Assembly: GCA_001873705.1 (NCBI GenBank)
Contig: MNZR01000079.1
Coordinates: 1-50,262, forward strand
Direction: 5' to 3'
From: Syntrophobacteraceae bacterium CG2_30_61_12
GTDB taxonomy: Bacteria; Desulfobacterota; Syntrophobacteria; Syntrophobacterales; DSM-9756
Length of the DNA stretch: 50,262 nucleotides
The notes under the pieces were generated by a model. It had not been told where the DNA came from, searched no databases, and saw only the letters and a program-made list of their open reading frames with translations. Position numbers and translations under genes: made by a program. Of this stretch, positions 10,791 through 21,830 are shown piece after piece (within the stretch, counting starts at the first letter, position 1; each line of letters begins with the position of its first letter).

Positions 10791-13265
10791 ATGATTTTCC
10801 GTAAAGGAAAAAGAATTAAAATTGCTGCCGCCGCAGCCGCTGTTGGATTGTTGGTTATTCTGATCTCTGCCTGGTTGTATCTGCCGCTCTATTTAAAAGA
10901 CAAGCTGTTGCCCGATTTGGTCCGCAAGATCGACTTGACACTCGAACATATTGAGATCCGACGCATCGGTTGGACAGGTGCCGAGTTGGCAATGATCCGG
11001 ATAAGCAAAAACCAGGCCTCTGTTCTGGAACTTTCTGCAATTCAAATCGGTTATACGCCATGGGAATTATTGCAGCGGAAAATAAGCGCCATCACCCTGG
11101 TCGGCCCGCGGGTGGAGGTAACCATCGATGACCAAGGGGTGACTGTGGCCGGTTGGAACATACTGAGCGGGACCACCCAAACCGCCGCAACAGATTATAA
11201 GCCGCTACGGCTTGAAACCCTGCTACCGTTGGAAATAAAAACAATCTCCCTGCGCGATGGGATGATCATCCTCAACTGGCGCCAGCATATAATCGAAGGC
11301 GCTTTTAACATGAAATTGGCTATCGGCGAATTCCAAAACGGCATGATCCAGGCTGCCATGGCAATCTCCAGCCGCGGCAATAAAGTCGAAGCCACGGCCA
11401 ATTTCGACAACCGGACCGGCAAGACCCTGTTGAAGGTCACTGACTTAGACCTGAACCCGGAAAGTTTTTCCGACCTCCTTAAAGAAGTTGCGCCGCTGGT
11501 GTTTAAGGGTACCGTGCATCTGGTCGGCCAATGCGAAGTCCAAATCAACCCCTTCCAGCTCAATACTTTTTCCGGCCAGGTTGCGTTTTCGCAACTTGGC
11601 ATCAGCGGCTACGGCATCACCTTGGAAAACACCCAAACCCCGCAAGGGCACGATCAACCGCTGGTGGTGAGCCTGCAAGCCGACACTCCCCAACACTGGC
11701 AATGGACCAGCAGCCCCTTTCAATTGAGCCACCCGGCTTATACGTTGCTTCCTGAAATAAGGATAAATGCCCAAAGAATAACAGATCATTGGGAGCTTTC
11801 GGCCACCGGCGGCCCGGTTCGTGTACGCCTGCCCGACGCAGAGTTGGTCGCGCCCTCCATCGCGCTGACCGGACAAGCCGTGGTCGCCGACCAAACCCAC
11901 TTGCAGGCCGACATTCATCTACCCAAACCCGTTTTCACGCATACCAAAGCAAGTGCACAAGCAGACCAGATCGCATTGACCATCGATGTTCAGAGCAATC
12001 AGGACCAACCATGGCAAGCCCGAGGCCAATTGGAGATAATGGAAGGCCAGGTCGATATCCCGAGTCAAGAGTTCAAGCTGCATCAGCTGTCCATCCAGCT
12101 TCCCGTGGAGTGGCCACGGCCGGCTAAAGGCGCCGAGGGTCGCATTAAAGCCGGACTCCAGTGGAAAAATCAGGCCATCGGCAGCTTCACCGGCACGTTG
12201 CAGCCCTATGCAGATGGGCTGCGCGCAAACCTGACGCACCTCAGTCAACTTCTTCCGGGAATGAACGTGTTCATCCTTGCCGATGCACAACCGAGCGGCA
12301 TACGCCTGGATCTCAACTTGCCGAATTATCGACCGGACAAGGAAATCGACATGGGCCGGTTTTTTCCGGCAGCTGCCGGTGTGACCCTCAGCGGCAGGTT
12401 GCAAGCCCAGGCAGAGCTGGCCATCGACGGCCCCTCGGTAAAAGGCAAGGGACGTCTGCAGTTGGATCAAGGTCGACTAAACCAGGGATCAAGCAAGCTG
12501 GCCCTGGACGAAATTTCCATTGCATTGGCTTTCGACCAGCTACCCTCCCTGCGCAGCGCCTCGAGACAGAAATTGCAAATAGCAGCGCTGCAATTGGGAG
12601 ACATCGCGGCTGAGGATCTGAACGCCGATTTTCAAATCGAGACAGACGGTTCTCTTTTATTTGAAAAAGTTAGCCTGAAATGGTGTGAGGGCACTATCAA
12701 GGCCCAATCGATTCGCATTCGGCCACAAAGTCAGGATTTGGATATCACCTTGTTTTGCGACCAGCTCAATCTGGCCAAGGTATTGGAACAACTCGGTGTG
12801 GCCGAGGGAGATGGTCAGGGTGTCATCAGTGGCCAGCTTCCGATTCGGTGGACCCAAAAACGGCTCTATTTTGACGATGGCTTATTAACATCCACTCCGG
12901 GACAAACCGGAACCATCCACCTGCGCAACACCGAAACTTTCTTACAAGGCTTGGCTCCCGGCACACCGCAGCATACCCAATTGGATATTGCCACCGAAGC
13001 GCTTAAAGACTACACTTACGACTGGGCCAAGCTGCGATTACACAGCCAGCAAGAGATCCTGCTGGTCTCGTTGCAACTCGATGGTCGTCCCAACCGCCTA
13101 CTGCCCTTCTCGTACGATCCCTCCCAGGGTATGTTCAAGCGCTTTGAGGGCAAAGGGCAGGCCGAATTCAAAGGCATCCGCATCGACCTGAATTTCCAAA
13201 GCCCCATCAATCAACTCCTCCGCTACAAGGAGCTGCTCAAACCCAATGAACCACGCGCACAATAG
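10791..13265 (+). CDS. ydbH: YdbH-like AsmA-type intermembrane phospholipid transport protein
   Basis: 824 aa with N-terminal TM anchor and AsmA/TamB-like beta repeats; followed by YnbE-like and YdbL-like genes. Confidence 0.8.
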   Translation: MIFRKGKRIKIAAAAAAVGLLVILISAWLYLPLYLKDKLLPDLVRKIDLTLEHIEIRRIGWTGAELAMIRISKNQASVLELSAIQIGYTPWELLQRKISAITLVGPRVEVTIDDQGVTVAGWNILSGTTQTAATDYKPLRLETLLPLEIKTISLRDGMIILNWRQHIIEGAFNMKLAIGEFQNGMIQAAMAISSRGNKVEATANFDNRTGKTLLKVTDLDLNPESFSDLLKEVAPLVFKGTVHLVGQCEVQINPFQLNTFSGQVAFSQLGISGYGITLENTQTPQGHDQPLVVSLQADTPQHWQWTSSPFQLSHPAYTLLPEIRINAQRITDHWELSATGGPVRVRLPDAELVAPSIALTGQAVVADQTHLQADIHLPKPVFTHTKASAQADQIALTIDVQSNQDQPWQARGQLEIMEGQVDIPSQEFKLHQLSIQLPVEWPRPAKGAEGRIKAGLQWKNQAIGSFTGTLQPYADGLRANLTHLSQLLPGMNVFILADAQPSGIRLDLNLPNYRPDKEIDMGRFFPAAAGVTLSGRLQAQAELAIDGPSVKGKGRLQLDQGRLNQGSSKLALDEISIALAFDQLPSLRSASRQKLQIAALQLGDIAAEDLNADFQIETDGSLLFEKVSLKWCEGTIKAQSIRIRPQSQDLDITLFCDQLNLAKVLEQLGVAEGDGQGVISGQLPIRWTQKRLYFDDGLLTSTPGQTGTIHLRNTETFLQGLAPGTPQHTQLDIATEALKDYTYDWAKLRLHSQQEILLVSLQLDGRPNRLLPFSYDPSQGMFKRFEGKGQAEFKGIRIDLNFQSPINQLLRYKELLKPNEPRAQ

Positions 13266-13280
13266 AAAAAGGAGAGTCTC

Positions 13281-13493
13281 ATGGCCAAAACGATGATTTT
13301 CATCCTGCTGGCGGCCTGGCTGACCAGTATCGCTGGCTGCCAGACCCAACACAAAGTGGAATCAGTGCACCGCATCGAAGTGGCGCCCATGCACATTACC
13401 ATCGATGTTAATATCAAGGTGGACAAAGCGTTGGATGACTTTTTTAAAGATATTGATAAAGCCGAGGAAAAAATTCAACCCTCCACACCCTAG
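13281..13493 (+). CDS. ynbE: YnbE-like lipoprotein
   Basis: 70-aa lipoprotein, lipobox SIAGC, IEVAPMHITIDVNIKVDKALDDFF. Confidence 0.8.
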   Translation: MAKTMIFILLAAWLTSIAGCQTQHKVESVHRIEVAPMHITIDVNIKVDKALDDFFKDIDKAEEKIQPSTP

Positions 13494-13594
13494 CGCGCCA
13501 TCGACAGGAAATCGATAGCCAGCGCCATTGGCACGGCTCCCCAATAAAACAATCATAATTTTAATGAACATGCTAGGTAAAAGGAGGCCCCACC

Positions 13595-13963
13595 ATGCAT
13601 ACGAGCGTAAAAGCGACATTTATTCTAATGTTGATGGCAATCGCCATTTTGGTCAGTCCAGCCTGGTCCCAGGATGTAAAAAACCGGATGAAAGAACGAC
13701 TACCGGTGATCATAGATCTAAAAGCACGGGGCGTGGTCGGCGAAAACAACCAAGGTTTTCTCGAACTGCTCCAGGGTCAAACTGAGAACAAAGGGGCGGT
13801 TGCGGCAGAAAACCAGGATCGCAAGGCCGTTTATGAAGAGATCGCCCAAAAGACCGGCACCAGCGTTCAGGTGGTCGGGCAGCGGCGCGCCATTCAAATC
13901 GCGGAAAAAGCAAACCCTGGGGAGTGGATTCAAACCGCTGCCGGTCAATGGGTAAAAAAATAA
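13595..13963 (+). CDS. ydbL: YdbL-like (DUF1318) periplasmic protein
   Basis: Signal peptide; KARGVVGENNQGFLE and AQKTGTSVQVVGQRRAIQIAEKANPGEWIQ are DUF1318-like. Confidence 0.85.
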   Translation: MHTSVKATFILMLMAIAILVSPAWSQDVKNRMKERLPVIIDLKARGVVGENNQGFLELLQGQTENKGAVAAENQDRKAVYEEIAQKTGTSVQVVGQRRAIQIAEKANPGEWIQTAAGQWVKK

Positions 13964-14625
13964 GCTGATTCTAACGAATTTGGGGGAGGGGAGTGCCATC
14001 CGGTGGCAACCTCAAGGGATTCCTCGGAAACGATGAGAACTTGGGCGCTGGGCAATGATATGAAAATGGGACACCATGCAAATCACTCCGGATGGTTGAG
14101 TAGGAGCCAATCAGGGAGAAAGCCGGTAGGTCGAGTTGCGACCATCGGGAGCTACCCGACGACTCGGCAACGCTTCCAAGCCACGTTCCCGCAGCGAATC
14201 GTCAGGGAGTTCTCCGCACACCCCGACTTACATCGAACGGATCGGAATCACGCCTGCGGCGTGAAGGAATTCCGTGGCACTGATGCAACTCCCGCTTAAT
14301 CAAAGGTGCCCCCCAAATCCGTTATAATCAGAAAAAAACTTCACGATACCCTGCTCCTGTGTAACCTTAAAAACTCTCCTCTTGAACCATGCCAAAAACC
14401 GGAACAGCAATCAGGACTGCTTGTGCGCGAGGGTTTTCCGGTGGGCCAATGCGACCGGTGTTCCAGACACCTGGGTCTGGCTGGGTCACTTTTCGTGAGC
14501 AAAATTGGGTCAGTTCGTTTTCGCGCCAACGAGGTGTTTTCAGTCTGAAGTTTCAGTGAGTTCCATCCAAGCGCACGGCAACCGCACCTTGCAGTTGACA
14601 GGCAGGGGAGCAATCGGGTATGAAT

Positions 14626-14643
14626 TATGTCAAATGTGACATA
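14626..14643. promoter_or_regulatory. inverted repeat TATGTCA-AATG-TGACATA upstream of FdhA-Sec
   Basis: Perfect 7-bp dyad, 41 nt before the ATG at 14685; same dyad and spacing at 43094-43111. Confidence 0.8.
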
Positions 14644-14684
14644 TAGCAAAGCCTGGAATGAATCATGCCAAGGGAGAAACCGGA

Positions 14685-17381
14685 ATGGGAATGGTGAAGG
14701 CGACAATAGACGGCAGCGATGTTCTGGTGCCGGAAGGAACCACCATCCTTCAGGCAGCGAAAGGCGCTGGGATCAGAATCCCAACCCTGTGCTTTCACGA
14801 GCGGCTAAAACCTATTGGATCCTGCGGATTATGCATCGTTGAAGTCGCTGGCAAGGCAACGCCCGTGGGTTCCTGCGAAACCCCGGTGACGGACGGGATG
14901 ACGGTGACCACCCGGTCCGACCGTCTGTTTTCCCTGCGCCAGGATATCCTGAAGTCCATTCTGGCCCACCATCCACTGGATTGCCCCATCTGCGACAAGG
15001 CGGGTGAGTGCCTGTTGCAGGACCTCGTCTTCGAGCATGGCATCACGGGGGTTGAACCGCCGGCACCCAGTCCCAAGTTCACCGCACCCTACGCCACCAC
15101 CTTCCTCAAATCATGGCCGGAACGTTGCGTGTTGTGTCTTCGCTGCGTCAAGGCCTGCACCGAAATTCAGGGCATCGGCGCGCTATCGGTAGCGGAAGAA
15201 CAAGATGGACAGCGCATCGCCTACGACCAAGACAAATGCGTCTCGTGTGGCGAATGCATCCAGGTTTGTCCCACCGGCGCGTTGGTTGAAAAGAAAACCG
15301 AGTTGCGCTGGCGGACCTGGGAAGTGGATAAGAAGATCCGAACCACTTGTCCCTATTGTGGTGTCGGTTGCCAGCAGTTGCTTCATGTCAAGGATGGCAG
15401 AATCGTCAAGGTTTCCGGGGTCGAAGATGCTGAACCCAACAGGGGCCGGCTTTGCGTCAAGGGCAGATACGGGTACGATTTCATCTATTCTGAAGATCGT
15501 CTGAAAACACCGCTGATCAGGGAAAACGGCTACTTCAGGGAGGCATCTTTTGAAGAGGCGATTGATCTGGTCGCCAGGCGGTTCAAGGAGATCATTGCAG
15601 AAAGCGGCCCTGACGCTATTGGCGCCGTTAGTTGCGCACGCAGCATCAATGAAGATTCCTATCAGATGCAGAAATTGTTCCGCGCGGTGATCGGTACCAA
15701 CAATATCGATCACTGCGCCCGTACCTGACACGCACCAACGGTCGCCGGGTTGGCGATCTCGTTCGGTTCTGGTGCAATGACAAATTCGTTCACTGAATTT
15801 GCCAAGGCGAAGATGTTCATGGTGATCGGGTCCAACATGACGGAGGCCCACCCCGTGGCCTCGACGTTCGTGAAAAACGCGGTTCAGAATGGTGCGGAAC
15901 TGATCGTGGTGGATCCGCGCAAGCATAAACTCTGCGATTTCGCAACGCTCCATCTGCGGTTGAAAATCGGCAGCGATATTGCCTTGTTGAATGCCATCAT
16001 GCAGGTGCTGATCACGGAAGACCTCTATGACCGGCGGTTTGTGGATTCATGCACGATGGGCTTCGATGAGTTGAAGCAAAAAGTGATGGCGTACTCGCCG
16101 GAACGGGTGGCAGACATCTGTGGCATCGATCCCGAACTAATCAGGACCACCGCGAGGCGATTGGCATCCGTAAAACCGGTGATGCTCTGCTATACTCTGG
16201 GAGTTACCGAACACACCTGCGGGGTGAACAATGTATTGACCGTAGCCAATCTTCAGATGCTGTTGGGAAACATGGGAGTGGAGTGCGGCGGCGTCAATCC
16301 CTTGCGGGGTCAGAACAATGTGCAGGGTGCCTGCGACATGGGAGCGCTGCCGAATGTATTCCCCGGATATCAGGCGGTCACCAACCCGGAGCTGCGAGAG
16401 AAATTTGCCAAAGCCTGGGGTGTTAAAGATCTTCCGGGAAAGCCCGGTTTGATGCTTCCGCAGATGATGGAGGGCCTGGTCACGAAAAAAATCAGGGCCT
16501 TCTACATTTTTGGGGAGAATCTGGCCAACACGGAACCCGATATTCGAAAAGTGGAGCATGAGCTTGCGTCCGCGGAATTTATCGTTTGTCAGGATATTTT
16601 TCAAACCGAGACCACTCGATTTGCGCATGTTATTTTTCCGGCCGCGGCCTGGAGTGAGAACGACGGAACTTTCAGCAACAGTGAACGCCGGGTCAGCCGG
16701 GTCCGAACCGCCAGCCCACCGCCCGGGTTGGCGAAGCCGAACTGGTGGATCTTCAAACAGATCGCAAAGCGGATGGGGCATGAGTGGCTATCCGACAGCG
16801 CCCGGGAACTCTGGGATAACGAGATATCCGTTCTGGCTCCCAGCATGAAGGGAATCAAATACTCCCGGCTGGAAAATAACGGGCTCCAATGGCCGTGCCC
16901 GAATGAGGATCACCCGGGAACCTGCTTTCTGCATCAGGGGGGAGAATTTACCTGCGGTCTGGGCCGGTTTCGCGCCGTGGAGTGGACGCCTCCCGCCGAA
17001 GTCCCGGATCGGGACTATCCCTTTGTCCTGAGCACGGGCCGGAGGCTTTACCATTACCACACTCGGACCCAAACGGGACGAGCTGTCGGAATGAACCAAC
17101 TTCTGGGCGAGGAAACCGCCGATCTGGCTCCCGTCGATGCCGCAGCCATGGGCATCGCCAATGGCGAGATCATTCGCCTGCGCTCTCGACGGGGGGAAGT
17201 GAAGGTGAAGGCCCGGCTGACCGACGAAGTCCTCCCGGGCACCGTTTGGACGGCTTTCCATTTCCGCGATGCCTGCGCCAACTGGCTCACCAATGCGGTG
17301 TTCGATCCGATCAGTCAGACCGCCGAGTACAAGGCCTGTGCAGTGGCTGTGGAGAAGCTTCAGGAGCAAGCGACGGGGTGA
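14685..17381 (+). CDS. fdhA: formate dehydrogenase catalytic subunit with NuoG-like N-terminal FeS domains, selenocysteine-containing
   Basis: ORFs 14658-15728 and 15750-17381 are in one frame. The single TGA (15726-15728) sits in CART-U-HAPTVAG, where the paralog at 40374-43052 has CART-C-HAPSVSG. Start ATG 14685 after AGGGAGAA. Confidence 0.93.
15726..15753 (+). promoter_or_regulatory. Sec codon and putative bacterial SECIS hairpin
   Basis: TGA followed by CCAAC (15735-15739)-GGTCGCCGG-GTTGG (15749-15753); loop contains GGUC. Confidence 0.65.
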
Positions 17382-17627
17382 AAAGAACCGGAATGGATTT
17401 CGAGGGATTTAGAGTTCGGGGTCGGCGCTCGCGCTAAACCGGCCGAAGCGCTCCCGGGCTCTGAACTTCTCGCGCCGGCCGGGGGACCTGCGCCGGCTTC
17501 GGCTCGGGGCGGTGCCGGTCATCCCGAACGGCCACTCGAAGCAGGGTCCGGACCGGGCGGGTGCGGCGTTGCGTTCCCGCCGGGATCCGGCGGTCCGCCG
17601 GCAGGCAGATGGTGCCGGCGGCGCGGA

Positions 17628-18782
17628 TCAATCGGTGTTCGCTTTGAATGGCAAAGGTCCGGGAGCCGGGAGCCGGCAGCAGTTGCTCCGCTGTTCATGC
17701 CAGCCCGGGGCGTCGTGCATAACCGCAACGCTTTTGATCAGAGCGAAGACTTCTTGACCCGGCATCAACCCCAGGTCCTCCCTGGCGTGCGCCGTGATCC
17801 TGGCCAGCAGGGAACCGCCGATATCGAGCCGAACATCGATCAGGGAACCGGTTCCCGGCACAATTTCGGTGATGCTCCCGCGCAGAATGTTCTGCACACT
17901 GATCTGTTGCGGAGGGACCAGGGCAATGGCGACATTTCTCGCCTCGATGCGCACGCGCACCTTGGTCCCAAGGGCTGCGTCGAAACCGGGCACCTTCAGG
18001 ATTCCTCCGGAGAAGCTCAGGTGAGTGAGGCCGCTACGCCGATCATGCAAGGCCACCCTGGTCGATAGCACCGCGCCGCAATCGCTGCAATCGGTCAACA
18101 ACGGTAAATCGGGTCGGCTCATCAGAGCTTCGATGCTGCCCACCGCTACCGCCCGGCCGCCCTCCAAAACGACCATGGCGTCGGCCAGATTGAGGATCTC
18201 CTCCAGCGCATGGCTGACATAAAGGATGGGAATGGCAAATTCCCGTGACAGCCGCCCAATGAACGGCAACACCTCGGCCTTGCGGGCAGCATCGAGGGAC
18301 GCAAGGGGCTCATCCATGAGCAGCAGGGACGGGCTGGTGAGCAGGGCCCGGCCGATCGCTACCCGCTGTTTCTCGCCGCCCGAGAGTCGTGCCGGGCGCC
18401 GGTCGATCAAGTGCTCGATACCGAGCAGGTGCACCACCTGATCGAGATTCACATAGCGTTCCGCCTCGGCGATGAGCCGCAGGCCGTAGGTCAGGTTGGA
18501 GCGTACGGAGAGGTGAGGGAACAGTCGTCCCTCCTGAAAGATGTAGCCGATGCGGCGCTTTTCGGGTGGGACGTCAACCGCTGTGTTCGAATCGAACAAA
18601 GGGCGACCGTTTACGATGATGTGACCGCTATCCGGACGCACCAGGCCCGCCACCATGTTGATGATGGATGTTTTGCCCGCCCCGGAGCGGCCGAACAACG
18701 CGGTCACGCCCACCTCTTGGGTGCGGAACGCGGCGTCGATGGAAAAATCGCCCTGCCGGCGCTTGACGCGGATATCCAACAC
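17628..18782 (-). CDS. modC: molybdate ABC transporter ATP-binding protein
   Basis: Walker A GRSGAGKTS, LSGGEKQRVAIGRAL, LLLMDEPLASLD, C-terminal TOBE-like region; next to modB/modA. GTG start inferred. Confidence 0.9.
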   Translation of the reverse strand: MLDIRVKRRQGDFSIDAAFRTQEVGVTALFGRSGAGKTSIINMVAGLVRPDSGHIIVNGRPLFDSNTAVDVPPEKRRIGYIFQEGRLFPHLSVRSNLTYGLRLIAEAERYVNLDQVVHLLGIEHLIDRRPARLSGGEKQRVAIGRALLTSPSLLLMDEPLASLDAARKAEVLPFIGRLSREFAIPILYVSHALEEILNLADAMVVLEGGRAVAVGSIEALMSRPDLPLLTDCSDCGAVLSTRVALHDRRSGLTHLSFSGGILKVPGFDAALGTKVRVRIEARNVAIALVPPQQISVQNILRGSITEIVPGTGSLIDVRLDIGGSLLARITAHAREDLGLMPGQEVFALIKSVAVMHDAPGWHEQRSNCCRLPAPGPLPFKANTD

Positions 18783-18786
18783 AGCC

Positions 18787-19485
18787 TCAACCTTCCATGC
18801 GCGCCGCAAAACGCCTGGCCAGAAGCTCCGACGCCACCAGGGCGAACATGCCGAGCCCAACCGCGATCACACAGAGTCGCATGGCTCCCTGCTCGCCGCC
18901 AGGGATCTGGGTGAGCGTATAGAGAGCCAGGGGAAGGGTCTGGGTTTCGCTCCGAAGATTGGAAACAAAGGTGATGGTTGCTCCGAATTCACCCAGGCTG
19001 CGGGCAAAGGCCAGGAGCATCCCGGCGATGATTCCGGGCACCATCAGGGGCAGCGTTATCGTGAAGAACACCCGCACCGGACCGGCGCCAAGGGTTCGGG
19101 CGGCGGACTCGAGTTCCCGATCGACGGCTTCCAGGGAAAGCCGCACCGCTCGCACCAGCAGCGGGAAAGCCATGATCGCGGCGGCCAAGGCCGCCCCCTT
19201 CCAGGTGAACGCCAAAGTGATGCCCAGGGTGTCATAGAGCCAGGAACCCACCAAGCCCCGGCGCCCGAACAGGACCAGGAGCAGGTAGCCGATCACCACG
19301 GGCGGAAGCACCAACGGCAAGTGGATCAGGCCATCCACCAGTGATTTACCGGGGAACTGAACTCTTGCCAGGACCCATGCCACCAGAATGCCAATCGGCA
19401 GACTGCCGGCAACCGCCCAGCCGGCAACCTTAAGACTCAGTTTCAGCGCTTCGATTTCGAGCGGGGTCAACTCCAAGAATTCCAT
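18787..19485 (-). CDS. modB: molybdate ABC transporter permease
   Basis: EFGATITFVSN permease motif and multiple TM segments; between modA and modC. Confidence 0.93.
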   Translation of the reverse strand: MEFLELTPLEIEALKLSLKVAGWAVAGSLPIGILVAWVLARVQFPGKSLVDGLIHLPLVLPPVVIGYLLLVLFGRRGLVGSWLYDTLGITLAFTWKGAALAAAIMAFPLLVRAVRLSLEAVDRELESAARTLGAGPVRVFFTITLPLMVPGIIAGMLLAFARSLGEFGATITFVSNLRSETQTLPLALYTLTQIPGGEQGAMRLCVIAVGLGMFALVASELLARRFAARMEG

Positions 19486-20273
19486 CAGTGCACGCTAAAA
19501 CCGTATTTCAAAAAGATGGTCCTGGCTTCAGAGGTCTTGAGGAATTCAAGGAAACTCCTGGCCACCGCAGTTTCCGCGCCGGCAACCAGGGCTACCGGAT
19601 AGACAATCGGTGGGTGGCTGTCTTCGGGAAACATGCCGATCACCTTCACCTGGTCCGTGATCGCCGCGTCGGTGGCATACACCACGCCAACCGGTGCCTC
19701 GCCGCGTTCCACCAGTGCCAATGCGGCCCTGACGTCCTTTGCTCGGGCGACCCTGGCTTCGATGCCGGACCAGACACCAAGCGCTTCGAGCGCCATTTTC
19801 CCGTACCTGCCGGCGGGCACATGGTCGGGATCACCCATTGCCAGTTTGCCGTCCGCCAGCAGCTTGGCCAGATCGAAATCGGGCGCTATTTCCACCTTGC
19901 CGAGCGTGCTGTCGGCAGGGGCGATCAGCACCATCCGATTACCCAGAAGATCCATACGAGTGGCGGGGTTGATCAGCTTTTTATCGGCCAGGTAGTCCAT
20001 CCATTTCACATCGGCCGAAAGGAACACATTGGCCGGTGCTCCGCTCTCGATCTGCTTGGCCAGCGTTGACGAGGATGCAAAGGACGCAGTGAATTCACCC
20101 ATCTTTTGGTCCGCAAACAGTTTGCCAATGTCGGTCAGGGCATTGGTCGTCGAAGCCGCCGCGAACACGGTCACTTTCTCGGCTGCCAGTAGGGGGACAG
20201 CTACCGCGAAAGACAGAGCCGAAACGCATACCGCCAGCACTATTCCGCATCGAGTCATCCGATTTCGTTTCAT
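19485..20273 (-). CDS. modA: molybdate ABC transporter substrate-binding protein
   Basis: Signal peptide; VTVFAAASTTNALTDIGKLF; VGVVYATDAAI. Start 20273 with GAGGATG RBS. Confidence 0.93.
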   Translation of the reverse strand: MKRNRMTRCGIVLAVCVSALSFAVAVPLLAAEKVTVFAAASTTNALTDIGKLFADQKMGEFTASFASSSTLAKQIESGAPANVFLSADVKWMDYLADKKLINPATRMDLLGNRMVLIAPADSTLGKVEIAPDFDLAKLLADGKLAMGDPDHVPAGRYGKMALEALGVWSGIEARVARAKDVRAALALVERGEAPVGVVYATDAAITDQVKVIGMFPEDSHPPIVYPVALVAGAETAVARSFLEFLKTSEARTIFLKYGFSVH

Positions 20274-20524
20274 GATCATCCTCCACAGTCTGTCGTTCGT
20301 TAAGACCTCACTCGTGGCCTCCCACATTGGGATCGGGGCACGGTGGCGAAACCGCGGCAGGCGGCGACCGAACCAATGAAAACTGGCCCCGATCAGCTCC
20401 CAGGCCAGGCCATCGGAGTCATCGGGAGAAGCAAAGCCGATATCGATGATGCCATTGATTTTTCGACCGTGATCCGGCTATACTGTATTTTAAAGACGGC
20501 ACATAGTCGTCTATCCATTACTGC

Positions 20525-20542
20525 TGACGTTTTAAAATGTCA
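20525..20542. promoter_or_regulatory. near-palindrome TGACGTTTTAAAATGTCA between modA and the divergent regulator
   Basis: 8 of 9 base pairs complementary; in the divergent intergenic region. Confidence 0.5.
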
Positions 20543-20567
20543 ATAGTATGTTTTAACGATATTGCGA

Positions 20568-21740
20568 ATGGAGCAAACTGAGCTTGAAGGGGTCGGCATG
20601 GCCGGGCGGGGGGCATCGATGAAAACCAGGAGCGCTGGCATGGTCTGCCACCTCAAATCGGTACGCCAGTCGAGAGGATTGTCGCAAATTCAGTTGGCCG
20701 ACCTGGTGGGCGTAAAACGGCAGGCGATCTACGACATGGAATCGGGCAAGTATATGCCCAATACGGTTCTCGCATTGCGACTGGCCAGGCGGCTGGCATG
20801 CACGGTGGAAGATCTCTTTTGCGAACAAGCTGCGGTTGTGGACCAGCCGCTGACCCTGGTGGAAGATGAGCAGGCTTGGGCCCGGTCGCGGGTGGCGGTG
20901 GCAAGGATTCGCGAGCGCCTGGTGGGCTATCCCCTGGTCGGCAGGAGTTCACTCAATGATGGCCTTCGGCCTGCCGACGGATTATTCAGCAAGGCTACCG
21001 GCACGGTGCAGTTGTTTTGTTCGGAAGCGAATCTCGACAACACTATCCTGCTACTGGGCTGCGACCCTGCTTTTTCCGTTTTGAGTTCGCACGTTTCGCG
21101 CGCCGCTCCGGAAATCCGCATTCGATGCCGTTTTGCATCGAGTGAGCGGGCCTTGAGGGGTCTTGCGGCAGGCCACGCTCACTTGGCGGGGACCCACCTG
21201 CACAATAAGGAATCGGGGGAAGCCAACGTGGCGCTGGCCCGGAGCCTGCTCGGTGGAGCGAAAGCCACGCTGATCGGGTTTTCGCTGATGGAGGAGGGGC
21301 TGATGGTTGCCCCCGGCAATCCTTGCGCGATTCGCACCGTGGCCGACCTGGCAGGGCACAAGGTAAGGCTGGTCAACCGGGAAACGGGGGCCGCCCTGCG
21401 CAATCTGCTGGATGATTATCTGGACCGCTTCGGTATACCGGAAAACGCCGTGGCGGGTTACGACCAAGAAGTCAAAAGCCACATTGAAGGTGCGCAAATG
21501 GTAGCTTATCATTTCGCCGATGCCGCTCTCGGTCTGCGCGCCATCGCTGCTGCTTATGGACTGGATTTTGTGCCGGTCGCAGCGGTGAGATGCGATCTGG
21601 TCATTCCCGCTGACCTGCTCAGCCAGCGCGCGGTGAGCATCCTCCTGGACACCTTGCAAGACCGCAGGCTGAGGGACGAACTCATCACCCTGCCCGGCTA
21701 CGAAGCTTCCCGCACCGGTGCGGTGATCGCCGAACTTTAG
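20568..21740 (+). CDS. XRE-type HTH regulator with C-terminal PBP-like ligand-binding domain
   Basis: HTH: SRGLSQIQLADLVGVKRQAIYDMESGKYMPNTVLALRLA; C-terminal PBP-like region (NPCAIRTVADLAGHKVRLVNRETGAALRNLLDDYL); divergent from modABC. Confidence 0.85.
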   Translation: MEQTELEGVGMAGRGASMKTRSAGMVCHLKSVRQSRGLSQIQLADLVGVKRQAIYDMESGKYMPNTVLALRLARRLACTVEDLFCEQAAVVDQPLTLVEDEQAWARSRVAVARIRERLVGYPLVGRSSLNDGLRPADGLFSKATGTVQLFCSEANLDNTILLLGCDPAFSVLSSHVSRAAPEIRIRCRFASSERALRGLAAGHAHLAGTHLHNKESGEANVALARSLLGGAKATLIGFSLMEEGLMVAPGNPCAIRTVADLAGHKVRLVNRETGAALRNLLDDYLDRFGIPENAVAGYDQEVKSHIEGAQMVAYHFADAALGLRAIAAAYGLDFVPVAAVRCDLVIPADLLSQRAVSILLDTLQDRRLRDELITLPGYEASRTGAVIAEL

Positions 21741-21830
21741 CGCGGTCCGGCGGGGGGCAACTGCAGAATCACTCGCCATCGGCGGGCGCCTGTTATTTTC
21801 TAGACAGCGAAGTTGAATTCCATTATTCGG

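Noticed and set aside
14003-14299. ORF in the ydbL-fdhA intergenic region
   Set aside because: No recognisable domain or start context; may be decayed sequence but unsupported.
14570-14610. Possible sigma-54 promoter before FdhA-Sec (CGGCAACCGCACCTTGCA)
   Set aside because: GG to GC spacing is 12 nt rather than the required 10.
14658-17381. FdhA as a pseudogene or two separate genes
   Set aside because: Single TGA at the known Sec/Cys site with perfect frame continuity on both sides.
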